Positions 8,978 to 18,070 of a stretch of 64,000 nt of DNA are shown piece by piece (positions within the stretch are counted from its first letter, which is position 1; each line of letters opens with the position of its first letter). Source of the DNA: Saprospiraceae bacterium. GTDB lineage: Bacteria; Bacteroidota; Bacteroidia; Chitinophagales; Saprospiraceae. A program made the translations under genes and the position numbers. A model generated the notes under the pieces. It worked only from the letters and a program-made list of their open reading frames with translations, did not search any database and was not told where the DNA came from. Location: assembly GCA_016715105.1 (NCBI GenBank), contig JADKBO010000018.1, positions 83,785 through 147,784 of the forward strand. Direction: 5' to 3'.

Positions 8978-9837
8978 ATGTCTTTAAATGCGCTCCAAAT
9001 TGCTAGAAAAATCTCAGTGAAGCTCTCTTGAGTATCTATGACGAACGTGAAGTTTCCAATATCTTGAAATATTACTTTACAGACAAATTCACGAAAGCGC
9101 AACTAAACGATGATGAATACGTAGCCTTAGAAATAACCAAAGATATTCAGAGGTTTAAAAACCATGAGCCATACCAATACATTGTTGAGAAAGCATTTTT
9201 TTACAATAGACTATTTTATGTTGATCGGAGAGTTTTGATACCCAGGCCAGAAACTGAGGAATTGGTATCCCTTGTTTTAGATCATTTGGAAAGGCAATCT
9301 CCAGAGAAAATAAATCTATTGGATATTGGCAGCGGCAGTGGCTGCATAGGCTTGACAATCGCTTTAGAATCCCAGAACCAATCAAATATATCGGTTGCTT
9401 TGTTGGACCTGAGTGAAGAAGCACTGCAAGTTGTTCAAACAAATAGTAAAATGCACAACCTTACACCACTTATCCTGCAAATGGACTTTTTAGATCAAAG
9501 GCAATGGGACAACATACCAAAAAGTGACATCATTGTAAGCAACCCACCCTACATTGATCATTCTGAAAAAAACTCTATGGAGGCCAATGTTTTGGAGCAT
9601 GAACCCAGCATTGCCCTTTTTGCAGACCCGCCAATTTTGTTTTATGAAGCAATTGCTCGGTTTGCAGCCTATCAAAATGTCAGATCAAAAATATTTTGTG
9701 AGTGCAACCCTATATATATAAAAGAGACATTCAAAGTATTTGAAGAAAATGGATGCAAAGAGATCGAAATAAGGAAGGATTTACAGGGGAAGGACCGCTT
9801 TATCTGTGCAACTTATACTCCCGAGCTTACATTATAA
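8978..9837 (+). CDS. prmC: PrmC (HemK): peptide chain release factor N5-glutamine methyltransferase, with a single-base frameshift near 9028
   Basis: The catalytic part carries motif I LLDIGSGSGCIGLTIA and the substrate-Gln motif SNPPYID, diagnostic of PrmC, which methylates the GGQ Gln of RF1/RF2. The long frame only starts at a TTG (9028). Another frame starting at ATG 8978 encodes MSLNALQIARKISVKLS and runs out exactly there. Adding one T to TCTTTGAG-like sequence joins them into ...VKLSLSIYDEREVSNIL, the expected N-terminal helical domain, giving about 286 residues, the usual PrmC length. A TATCTTTGC promoter box 33 nt ahead of the ATG agrees. I therefore annotate 8978 as the start and the break as a probable sequence error. 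Confidence 0.87.
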
Positions 9838-9876
9838 TGAGATAGTTTTAGATGTACTTTTTTAAAAATCTTTTAT

Positions 9877-9884
9877 TACTTTTG
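9877..9884 (+). promoter_or_regulatory. -7 promoter box upstream of corA
   Basis: TACTTTTG followed by C is an exact TAnnTTTG match lying 68 nt before the corA ATG. No TTTG is found at the canonical -33 position. Confidence 0.45.
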
Positions 9885-9952
9885 CACACCCGCCAGGAAA
9901 TAGCATAATGCGTTCCAAATATATTTAGTTACTCATACAACAGCTCGATAAT

Positions 9953-10903
9953 ATGATCTACAGCTTTGCCAAGGAAAACAACAAGCTCAAGGAACTGGCT
10001 GATCACAATGGAGCAACGTGGATCAATCTTTATCCACCCTTTGAGCACGGAGAACTAGATGAAATCAGTGCAGCTTATGATATCCCACTTGATTTTCTCA
10101 CAGATTCTCTGGATATGGATGAGAGGTCTCGTTATGAAAAAGACGAAGATGTCATTCTCATACTCATCAATACGCCAATTTTGAATGATGACGCCAAGGA
10201 AAGTGAAGCCATTTATATCACTGTGCCCGTTGGTGTGATTTTATCTGATAAAGTGATCATTACAGTCACTGGACGGGAAAATCCAATTTTGGAGAAATTC
10301 ATGGAGGACAAAGTCAAAAATTTTGACCCAAGCGACAAACAACTTTTTGTTATACAGATTTTTGAACAGACAGTTTTTAGATTTTTGGATTGTTTGAAAA
10401 AATTAAACCTCAAAAGAAATCTGATCGAGCAAGAGTTGTATCACTCCAGCAGAAACGAAGAACTGCAACAGTTGTTGAGAATAGAAAAGAGTTTGGTTTA
10501 TTTTGTGAATAGTTTGAGTGCTAATGATTTGCTCAAAATGAAGATCAAAAGGACCGATGTGCTAAAGATTGGAAATATGGAAGCACATACCGATCATTTC
10601 GAAGACATCATCATCGATAATTCTCAAGCCCTGGAAATGTCAAATGTTTATACAAATATCTTAGGAAGTACAATGGAAGCATATGCCTCTATAGTATCCA
10701 ATAATATGAACATATTTATCCACAGGCTCACCATCATCACTATCATCCTGATGGTTCCGACATTGGTAGCAAGTTTTTATGGTATGAATTTGGAGTACCT
10801 ACCATTTAGAGAAAGCAAGTTTGCTTTTCCATTCATCATCATTTTTTCAATCGTCCTTGGTTTTGGTTTGATTGCTTGGTTTAGGAAAAATAGACGGATC
10901 TAG
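9953..10903 (+). CDS. CorA family magnesium/divalent cation transporter
   Basis: This 316-residue protein has an N-terminal cytosolic alpha/beta funnel domain and long helices. Two C-terminal transmembrane segments follow, from ~residue 255 onward (RLTIITIILMVPTLVASF, then FAFPFIIIFSIVLGFGLIAWF). The signature YGMN loop between them is at ~residues 275-278. The short positively charged tail RKNRRI is cytosolic, as in CorA. The family forms homopentameric Mg2+ (Co2+, Ni2+) channels in the inner membrane. The start at 9953 gives a conventional N-terminus. No Mg2+-sensing leader RNA was recognised in the 115-nt spacer upstream. Confidence 0.9.
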   Translation: MIYSFAKENNKLKELADHNGATWINLYPPFEHGELDEISAAYDIPLDFLTDSLDMDERSRYEKDEDVILILINTPILNDDAKESEAIYITVPVGVILSDKVIITVTGRENPILEKFMEDKVKNFDPSDKQLFVIQIFEQTVFRFLDCLKKLNLKRNLIEQELYHSSRNEELQQLLRIEKSLVYFVNSLSANDLLKMKIKRTDVLKIGNMEAHTDHFEDIIIDNSQALEMSNVYTNILGSTMEAYASIVSNNMNIFIHRLTIITIILMVPTLVASFYGMNLEYLPFRESKFAFPFIIIFSIVLGFGLIAWFRKNRRI

Positions 10904-11415
10904 TCATTTTAACAGAAATTATTCAAGTCTGTCTACCCCTACCCTTACTCTCATTAAATATTTTTCAATTACACACCCTGTCAATTGTTACTAATCTTTT
11001 GATAATCAAATCATTACGTTTAGCAAAATATTAATATAATGATTTAGTAACATTATAATAATATTATGAATTTGTGTAATGTCAAGAACATCAGTTGTTT
11101 AGTAACTTTACCAACATAGTGTGGAAAACTTTGACAATTCTTTTTCGCATATTAGATTAAAAATATTCTTAATTTGTATCGTGATGAGTAATCAGAAGCA
11201 ATACAGGTTTAAGGGCTTATCAAGCCTATCCACTTAAACATAACCAGCTCATATAGAGGACATATTATATAAAGAAAAAAACTATTGGTTTTATTCTTCA
11301 ATAAATTTTTCTCTCTAAAAATAAGGTATTACTTTTGACTCCCCGCGAAAAAACATATATGAAATATTTAGTTATAAACACTGAAGTAACCTTTATAAAC
11401 GAGTAAAATAAAACC
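10904..11415. other. 512-nt gene-free leader upstream of nrdB
   Basis: There is no convincing ORF. The stretch holds AT-rich repeats of TAAT/ATTA type near 11020-11070. It also holds two DnaA-box-like 9-mers: TGTGGAAAA at 11120-11128 (one mismatch to the inverse DnaA box) and CTATCCACT at 11226-11234 (two mismatches). A TACTTTTG box is at 11330-11337. No clear NrdR box pair is visible. The length suggests a regulated nrd promoter region. Confidence 0.4.
11330..11337 (+). promoter_or_regulatory. -7 promoter box for nrdBA
   Basis: TACTTTTG matches TAnnTTTG and lies 78 nt upstream of the nrdB ATG. No TTTG -33 box is at 19 nt. Confidence 0.4.
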
Positions 11416-12393
11416 ATGACAGCGCAATTAGAACCCATTCTGCAAGAAAACCCCGGTAGATTCGTGATCTTCCCCATTCAACACGATGATATTTGGAAAT
11501 TTTACAAAAATTCAGAAGCCTGTATTTGGACGGCCGAAGAAATTGACCTAGGTCAGGATTTAACGGATTGGGACAACAAACTCAACGACGAAGAAAAACA
11601 CTTTATAAAACATGTCTTGGCTTTCTTTGCTGCTAGCGATGGCATCGTCAATGAAAACCTTGCTGAGCACATGGTAAGGGAGGTACAATATACAGAAGCT
11701 AAGTTTTTCTACGGTTTCCAAATCATGATGGAAAACATCCATTCAGAAACTTATTCCCTATTAATTGACACTTACATAAAAGACAATAAAGAAAAAGACT
11801 ATTTACTCAATGCCATCGACACCATTCCATGTGTAAGAAAAAAAGCGGATTGGGCACTGAGATGGATAGATGAAGGAAGTTTCCAAGAACGGTTGATCGC
11901 TTTTGCTGCTGTAGAAGGCATCTTTTTTTCTGGATCTTTTTGTTCCATCTTTTGGCTGAAAAAACGTGGTTTAATGCCAGGACTTACTTTCTCAAATGAG
12001 CTTATTTCAAGAGATGAAGGCATGCATTGTGATTTTGCTTGTCTTTTATATCAAGATCACATCGTCAATAAGCTTCCACAAAGTACCGTACAAAAATTGA
12101 TCAGCGAAGCGGTAGAAATTGAAAAAGAATTCGTCACCGACGCACTTCCTGTAAAACTTATAGGAATGAATGCCGATATGATGTGTCTATATATTGAATT
12201 TGTTGCCGACAGATTGCTTTCTTCTTTGGGCAACCCCAAAATATACAATGTTGAAAACCCTTTCCCATGGATGGAAATGATCTCTATCCAAGGTAAGACC
12301 AATTTCTTTGAGAAAAGAGTTGCTGATTATCAAAAAGCTGGTGTAAACAGCGATAAGGAATCACAAGTTTTCTCTTTAGACGCAGATTTTTAG
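11416..12393 (+). CDS. nrdB: Class Ia ribonucleoside-diphosphate reductase, beta (radical) subunit
   Basis: This 325-residue ferritin-like protein provides the diiron-tyrosyl radical cofactor for ribonucleotide reduction. Candidate metal ligands are visible: Asp75 (AASDGIV), Glu106 and His109 in ENIHSETY, Glu in VEGIFFSG, and Glu/His in RDEGMH. The radical Tyr is retained as Tyr113, four residues after His109 as in E. coli E-x-x-H-x-x-x-Y. The length fits the family. It is 72 nt upstream of nrdA in the same orientation, so the two subunits are almost certainly co-transcribed. An AT-rich 512-nt leader with DnaA-box-like sites precedes it. Confidence 0.96.
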   Translation: MTAQLEPILQENPGRFVIFPIQHDDIWKFYKNSEACIWTAEEIDLGQDLTDWDNKLNDEEKHFIKHVLAFFAASDGIVNENLAEHMVREVQYTEAKFFYGFQIMMENIHSETYSLLIDTYIKDNKEKDYLLNAIDTIPCVRKKADWALRWIDEGSFQERLIAFAAVEGIFFSGSFCSIFWLKKRGLMPGLTFSNELISRDEGMHCDFACLLYQDHIVNKLPQSTVQKLISEAVEIEKEFVTDALPVKLIGMNADMMCLYIEFVADRLLSSLGNPKIYNVENPFPWMEMISIQGKTNFFEKRVADYQKAGVNSDKESQVFSLDADF

Positions 12394-12465
12394 TTCCATA
12401 TACCAACCGACTCAATTCCGTAACCGAGCCCAACATTATTATCAAAATTTTTAAAAAAAGGAAAA

Positions 12466-14895
12466 ATGCAAGTCATCAAAAGGAGTGGAAAACGAGAAGC
12501 AGTAAGTTTTGATAAGATCACTGCCAGGGTCAAGAAGTTGTGCTATGGGCTCAATTCTGACTTTGTAGATTCTATCGAGATTGCAAAAAAAGTAATTCAA
12601 GGTTTGTATGATGGAGTATCTACAACAGAACTCGATAACCTAGCAGCTGAGACGGCAGCGTCAATGGCTGTAATTCATCCCGATTATGCCCTATTGGCAG
12701 CAAGAATAGCAGTAAGTAACCTCCATAAGAATACAGATAAATCATTCTCAAATACAATAGACGTATTATATCATTACATTGACCCAATCACCAATCAAAA
12801 AGCAGGTCTTATTGGTGAAGAAACATATAACATTATCAAAGAAAATGCAGACAGACTTGATTCTGCAATCATCTTTGACAGAGATTATGACTTTGATTAC
12901 TTTGGTTTTAAAACCCTAGAAAGATCATATTTACTCAGGACCCACGGTCATGTAGTCGAGCGTCCTCAGCACATGTTGATGAGAGCAGCAGTAGGCATAC
13001 ATGGTAATGATATAGAATCAGCGATTGAGACATATAATTTGATGTCTGAAAAATGGTTTATCCATGCAACCCCTACTTTATTTAATGCGGGTACTCCTAA
13101 GCCGCAATTGAGTTCTTGTTTCTTGTTGAGTATGACCGATGACAGCATTTCAGGAATTTTTGAAACATTGAGTAGGTGTGCTAAAATATCACAATCTGCA
13201 GGTGGTATTGGCTTGTCAGTCCATAATGTGAGAGCTAAAGGTTCTTATATCAAAGGAACAGGTGGTACATCCAACGGTATCATACCAATGTTGAGGGTGT
13301 TTAACGATACCGCAAGATATGTCGATCAAGGTGGTGGGAAACGCAAAGGAGCATTCGCAGTGTATCTAGAACCTTGGCATGCGGATGTTTTTGATTTTCT
13401 GGAATTGAAGAAAAATACAGGAAAGGAAGAAATGCGTGCAAGAGACCTTTTTTATGCCATGTGGATTCCTGACTTGTTTATGAAACGTGTCAAAGCAAAT
13501 GAGAAGTGGTCACTCTTCTGCCCTAATGAAGCGCCAAACTTGTTTGATACAACTGGCGATGATTTCGAGGAACTTTATGAGAAATATGAAAGAGAAGGCA
13601 AAGCGCGCCAAGTGGTAAATGCTCAGGACCTATGGCTACAGATTATGGAATCTCAAATTGAGACAGGTACTCCATATTTATTGTATAAAGATGCAGCCAA
13701 TAAAAAATCAAATCAGAAAAATCTGGGTACTATCAGATCATCTAATTTGTGTACAGAAATCATTGAATACACTGCTCCAGACGAAGTAGCTGTTTGTAAC
13801 CTTGCATCCATCAGTTTGCCAAGATTTGTTGATAAAGAAAAGAAAACATTTGATTTCAAAAAATTACACGAAATAACCAGAGTTGCAACCCGCAATCTTA
13901 ATAAGATCATTGATATTAATTACTATCCTATTGAAGAGGCTCGCAATTCAAATATGAGACACAGGCCGATTGGTCTTGGGGTACAAGGATTGGCAGATGT
14001 ATTCTTATTATTGAGAATGCCTTTTGATGGACCTGATGCTGCACAGCTCAACAAAGATATTTTCGAAACCATCTACCACGCAGCGTTGACAGAGTCAAAT
14101 GTATTGGCTAAAAGGGATGGAGCGTATTCTACTTTTGAAGGTTCTCCGGCAAGTCAAGGTATTTTACAATTTGACATGTGGGATGTAACTCCTTCAAATA
14201 GATATAATTGGTCTGCATTAAAAACAGAAATCAAGGCAACGGGTATCAGAAATAGTTTGTTATTGGCACCAATGCCTACAGCAAGTACTTCACAGATCCT
14301 TGGCAACAATGAGTGCTTTGAGCCTTATACATCTAACTTATATACAAGAAGGACGCTTTCAGGTGAATTTATCATAGTCAACAAACACTTACTCAATGAT
14401 CTGATCGAGTTGGGTCTGTGGGACGAAGAAATGAAACAAATATTGATGGCCAGCAATGGTAGCGTACAAAACATCGTTGGTTTGCCTCAAGAAATTAAAG
14501 ACCTCTATAAGACAGCATATGAATTATCTCAAAAGGCTATCATTGACATGGCTGCTGACAGAGGTGCATTCATTTGCCAAAGCCAAAGTTTGAATTTGTT
14601 TATGGAAAATGCTACCAATAGCAAACTTTCAAGTATGCACTTTTATGGCTGGTCAAAAGGTTTGAAGACAGGTATGTATTACTTGAGAAGCAAAGCAGCT
14701 GTTGACCCTATAAAATTCACTTTGAGTAATAAACATCAGAGAATACAAGGAAATAAATCAGAAATGATCACCACTTTTGTTGAGCAGGAAGTAATGGATG
14801 TAACGCCTGAACCTGTGAATACAACTATACCAACTGCCGTTGCCGAAGGAATGGTATGTACGATGGAGGAAGGTTGCATTATGTGCGGATCTTAA
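12466..14895 (+). CDS. nrdA: Class Ia ribonucleoside-diphosphate reductase, alpha (catalytic) subunit
   Basis: This 809-residue catalytic subunit reduces NDPs to dNDPs. Residues ~1-90 form an ATP-cone allosteric domain (VIKRSGKREAVSFDKI). Active-site Cys residues are seen in QLSSCFLL and NNECFEPYTSN, and a further Cys in RSSNLCTEI. The dimer/radical-transfer region includes NLYTRRTLSGEF. The C-terminal tail ends in CTMEEGCIMCGS, the flexible redox Cys pair that re-reduces the active site via thioredoxin or glutaredoxin; the C-x2-C spacing is the form seen in Bacteroidota. It follows nrdB directly and is closed by an intrinsic terminator at 14937. Confidence 0.97.
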   Translation: MQVIKRSGKREAVSFDKITARVKKLCYGLNSDFVDSIEIAKKVIQGLYDGVSTTELDNLAAETAASMAVIHPDYALLAARIAVSNLHKNTDKSFSNTIDVLYHYIDPITNQKAGLIGEETYNIIKENADRLDSAIIFDRDYDFDYFGFKTLERSYLLRTHGHVVERPQHMLMRAAVGIHGNDIESAIETYNLMSEKWFIHATPTLFNAGTPKPQLSSCFLLSMTDDSISGIFETLSRCAKISQSAGGIGLSVHNVRAKGSYIKGTGGTSNGIIPMLRVFNDTARYVDQGGGKRKGAFAVYLEPWHADVFDFLELKKNTGKEEMRARDLFYAMWIPDLFMKRVKANEKWSLFCPNEAPNLFDTTGDDFEELYEKYEREGKARQVVNAQDLWLQIMESQIETGTPYLLYKDAANKKSNQKNLGTIRSSNLCTEIIEYTAPDEVAVCNLASISLPRFVDKEKKTFDFKKLHEITRVATRNLNKIIDINYYPIEEARNSNMRHRPIGLGVQGLADVFLLLRMPFDGPDAAQLNKDIFETIYHAALTESNVLAKRDGAYSTFEGSPASQGILQFDMWDVTPSNRYNWSALKTEIKATGIRNSLLLAPMPTASTSQILGNNECFEPYTSNLYTRRTLSGEFIIVNKHLLNDLIELGLWDEEMKQILMASNGSVQNIVGLPQEIKDLYKTAYELSQKAIIDMAADRGAFICQSQSLNLFMENATNSKLSSMHFYGWSKGLKTGMYYLRSKAAVDPIKFTLSNKHQRIQGNKSEMITTFVEQEVMDVTPEPVNTTIPTAVAEGMVCTMEEGCIMCGS

Positions 14896-14936
14896 TCTTT
14901 TCTGCTAAGTAAAAGATCAAAACAAAACGAGCATGG

Positions 14937-14969
14937 AGCGTCACTGAATAAAAGCGGTGGCGCTTTTTT
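14937..14969 (+). terminator. Intrinsic terminator of nrdBA
   Basis: AGCGTCAC (14937-14944) pairs with GTGGCGCT (14957-14964) with one G-U, a 12-nt loop between them, followed by a run of six Ts. Confidence 0.82.
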
Positions 14970-14991
14970 GTTTCTCGGGATCTTTGTAAAC

Positions 14992-15819
14992 TTATGGATT
15001 CAAGATACCGCCACATTGATCGCAAAATTTAGCACCCTTTGCATGTCCTTCTTTAGTGCAGTGGGGACAAGATTCTGTATATGCCCGGTTACTACTTTTA
15101 ATGATTTCACCTGTCACAATACCAGTTGGAACAGCCAAAATGGAATAACCAGCAATCATAATCAGAGAAGCAAGAAATTGACCTATGGGCGATTGGGGTG
15201 AAATGTCCCCATAACCAACGGTTGTGAGCGTTACTATTGCCCAATAGATACTTCTGGGAATGCTGTCAAAACCTGCATTTGTTCGACCTTCTATCAGATA
15301 CATTAATGATCCAAAAATGCTGACCAGGATCAAAATGAAAATCATAAAAAGAAATATTTTTTCCCGACTAGCTTTGAGAGCAGCCATGATTATTTGACCT
15401 TGCGAAAGAAAATTGACAAGTTTGAAAATTCTAAAAACTCTCAGTAATCTAATGCCTCGTATGATCATCAATGACTGTGTACCAACAAAAATCAAAGAAA
15501 GGAAAATTGGCAAAATAGACATTAAGTCCACCAGTCCAAAAAAGCTAAAAATATAATTCCATGGTTTTTTGACGCAGTATATGCGCAGGCCATATTCAAT
15601 TAAAAAAATGAAAGTGAAGATCCACTCCAAAACGGTAAATAACCTTCCATATTGAAGCTGATAAGAAGGAACAGTTTCAAGCATCACAATGATCACACTC
15701 AATAAAATGGCTAACAGTAAAATTATATCAAACAAGCGACCTTCTACCGTTTCTGCTTCGAAAATAATACCATGTAAACGGCGACGCAAAGGCGACCACT
15801 GTTCAAATTTCTGACTCAT
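14992..15819 (-). CDS. Voltage-gated-type potassium channel with C-terminal zinc ribbon
   Basis: This 275-residue six-TM ion channel subunit has S1-S3 at ~residues 30-115. An S4-like Arg-rich segment is at ~122-138 (IRGIRLLRVFRIFKL, with R at every third position). The pore loop carries the K+ selectivity filter TLTTVGYGD at ~197-205, followed by the inner helix. After S6 there is a short zinc ribbon, with CPHC and CDQC (two C-x2-C knuckles) at ~250-272, in place of the usual RCK or coiled-coil tail. Channels of this class form inner-membrane tetramers that set membrane potential. It is tail-to-tail with nrdA. What the zinc ribbon senses or binds is unknown. Confidence 0.92.
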   Translation of the reverse strand: MSQKFEQWSPLRRRLHGIIFEAETVEGRLFDIILLLAILLSVIIVMLETVPSYQLQYGRLFTVLEWIFTFIFLIEYGLRIYCVKKPWNYIFSFFGLVDLMSILPIFLSLIFVGTQSLMIIRGIRLLRVFRIFKLVNFLSQGQIIMAALKASREKIFLFMIFILILVSIFGSLMYLIEGRTNAGFDSIPRSIYWAIVTLTTVGYGDISPQSPIGQFLASLIMIAGYSILAVPTGIVTGEIIKSSNRAYTESCPHCTKEGHAKGAKFCDQCGGILNP

Positions 15820-16016
15820 TTTTCAATTACAAAATTGTTATAAAATTATAAAGTTAATAAACAAGCTGAGATTGCCTTGGTATGATCCTACCATTAACAT
15901 GATCACAATATTTATTTCTTGTTGCATTTCAGAACAATAAGTATAACAAAATGATTTGCTTTTGGTATATTAAAAAACTTTAATATATCTTTACCACACG
16001 CAAGAAATCAAAAGTC

Positions 16017-17969
16017 ATGGCAAAGCAAAACAAACAACAACAGTCCTCCGATAAATTGAAGAACACTGTAGCAACTGAAACAACGACCAAGCAATTTGGA
16101 GGCCTAATGCCTGTGTTTATATGCTTAGGCATCACCGCGATGGTTTTTGCAAATACCCTAAGTAATAAATTTGTCAATTGGGATGATGATAAAAACTTTT
16201 ATGAAAATCCTTATGTCCAAAACTTCACCAGTGAATTCTTTGTAAAAAATACCATAGAAATATTTTCACAACCGGTCATAGGAAACTATAATCCTTTAAG
16301 TATATTTTCGTTAGCGATAGACAAAGTAATTTATGGTTTTGACAATCCGGGGGGCTGGCATTTTACCAATTTATTATTACACCTTATTTGTGTTTTCTTC
16401 GTATACCGGATTGTTATTTCACTAGGCCTCAATTGTAAAGGCGCCTTTATTACTGCTTTGTTATTTGGCATTCACCCAATGAGAGTAGAATCTGTAGCAT
16501 GGATCACCGAAAGAAAAGACGTTTTATTTGGTGCATTTTATTTACCCGCATTGTGGTTGTACATTAAACAAAAAAAATACCCAACAACTAAGAGAACCTT
16601 TTTAATTTTCTTGTTATTTGGTCTGAGTTTATTATCCAAAATCCAGGCAGTGATGTTGCCACTATCCATGTTGATGGTAGACTATTATTTAGATGGCAAA
16701 CTCACATACAAGAACTTTTTATCTAAACTGCCATTTTTCATATTGTCTTTGGTCATTGGAATCGTAGGACTATTTGCACTGGCCCATGAAGGATCCATAG
16801 AAGCAGCTGATAATGCATATCCAACCTACACACGACCATTTATAGGAAGTTATTCCTTATTGATTTATTTGATAAAATCAGTGATACCCTTCCGGATGTC
16901 TCCACTTTATCCCTACCCTACTACCATGCCAAGTTGGTTTTACCTTACCGTAATTGTCTATTTCTTATTCGCGTGGTTTATCTGGAAAAAGTATAAGGAA
17001 GGTGAAAGAGTTTGGGTTTTCGGACTGGGTTTCTTCTTTGTGAATGTATTTATGTTGTTGCAAATCCTCGGCGCAGGCCAAGGGTTCATTGCGGATAGAT
17101 TTACTTATATCCCTTACTTGGGTATTTTCTTCATCATCGGATACTATGCAAGCAAATATTTGGAAGTGCCAAGTAAGAAAATGATGACAACAGGTTTGCT
17201 CTTGGTCGGTACACTTGCGTTTGCAGGAATGACAATCAAACAGAATACTGTTTGGAAAGATTCTGAAAATCTATGGACACACGTTTTGAAATATTACCAA
17301 CAGGTAACTCTTCCATGGGGTAACAGAGCAAATTTCAGAAGGTCAGAAGGCCGAATTTTGGAAGCGTTGGCAGATTACAATAAAGCAATAAGCCTACAGC
17401 CCAGTGCGCAAACCTACAATAGTAGGGCCCGATTATATTTTGATGTTTCTTCTTCACCAGATACCTTACAATTGGCCTTGAGTGATTATGAAAAGGCCAT
17501 CGAACTCGACCCTAAAAATGGTGAATTTTACAGCAATAGAGGTGCTACCTATGCTAGACTTGGAAACTTGGCCAAAGCTTTGGAAGACTTCAATAAAGCA
17601 TTGGAATTCAATCCAAATAATAAAGATGGATATCTTAATAGGTCAGTACTTTATTATAATACCGGACAGAACGATCTAGCTTTAGCAGACATGCTTTCCT
17701 ATTTGAAAATCGATCCCTTTAATGCCGACCTCTGGTTTGAAACTGGTAGAATTTATGCGAGTAAAGGAAACTGGACCGATGCCATGACAAATTTGAATAA
17801 GGCTATTGCCATAGATGCCTCACAGGGTATTTACTTTTATCAGCGATGTTTGGTATTCATCAATATGAATAATGACGCACAGGCTAAGCAAGATGCCCTC
17901 ATGGCCATACAATTGGGATACCCAAGTGTCGCTCCAGATGTGAAACAACGATTGGGAATACCTCAGTAA
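16017..17969 (+). CDS. TMTC-like GT-C membrane glycosyltransferase with C-terminal tetratricopeptide repeats
   Basis: This is a 650-residue protein. After a short Gln/Lys-rich cytosolic N-terminus there are about ten transmembrane segments to ~residue 420. The first extracytoplasmic loop carries FVNWDDDKNFYENPYV, and a later loop carries HPMRVESVAWITERKDVLFG. Both are hallmarks of the TMTC/GT105 O-mannosyltransferase-like family, where the Asp pair is thought to be catalytic. Residues ~435-640 contain about five TPRs (for example ALSDYEKAIELDPKNGEFYSN). Bacterial members are mostly annotated only as TPR proteins. The likely role is lipid-linked sugar transfer to exported proteins or glycans; this is inference. 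The gene is monocistronic, with a near-consensus TATCTTTA box upstream. Confidence 0.75.
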   Translation: MAKQNKQQQSSDKLKNTVATETTTKQFGGLMPVFICLGITAMVFANTLSNKFVNWDDDKNFYENPYVQNFTSEFFVKNTIEIFSQPVIGNYNPLSIFSLAIDKVIYGFDNPGGWHFTNLLLHLICVFFVYRIVISLGLNCKGAFITALLFGIHPMRVESVAWITERKDVLFGAFYLPALWLYIKQKKYPTTKRTFLIFLLFGLSLLSKIQAVMLPLSMLMVDYYLDGKLTYKNFLSKLPFFILSLVIGIVGLFALAHEGSIEAADNAYPTYTRPFIGSYSLLIYLIKSVIPFRMSPLYPYPTTMPSWFYLTVIVYFLFAWFIWKKYKEGERVWVFGLGFFFVNVFMLLQILGAGQGFIADRFTYIPYLGIFFIIGYYASKYLEVPSKKMMTTGLLLVGTLAFAGMTIKQNTVWKDSENLWTHVLKYYQQVTLPWGNRANFRRSEGRILEALADYNKAISLQPSAQTYNSRARLYFDVSSSPDTLQLALSDYEKAIELDPKNGEFYSNRGATYARLGNLAKALEDFNKALEFNPNNKDGYLNRSVLYYNTGQNDLALADMLSYLKIDPFNADLWFETGRIYASKGNWTDAMTNLNKAIAIDASQGIYFYQRCLVFINMNNDAQAKQDALMAIQLGYPSVAPDVKQRLGIPQ

Positions 17970-17981
17970 AATTTAGAATTA

Positions 17982-18010
17982 AGCCAATTGTAATTCAACT
18001 GGTTATTTTC
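17982..18010 (+). terminator. Weak terminator-like hairpin after the TMTC-like gene
   Basis: AGCCAATTG pairs with CAACTGGTT (one mismatch, one G-U), followed by ATTTTC. The T-tract is short, so support is weak. Confidence 0.35.
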
Positions 18011-18070
18011 TTGGAATAGTAATATGCTCCAAGATGTAAATCAATTGAATAAAAAAGAGCTTTTGAAAGA

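Noticed and set aside
9838..9952. A magnesium-responsive riboswitch in front of corA
   Set aside because: The 115-nt spacer shows only a promoter box; no M-box-like structure could be recognised.
11041..11110. NrdR boxes in the nrdB leader
   Set aside because: I looked for paired ACACwATATATwGTGT-like sequences; only degenerate AT-rich stretches are present.
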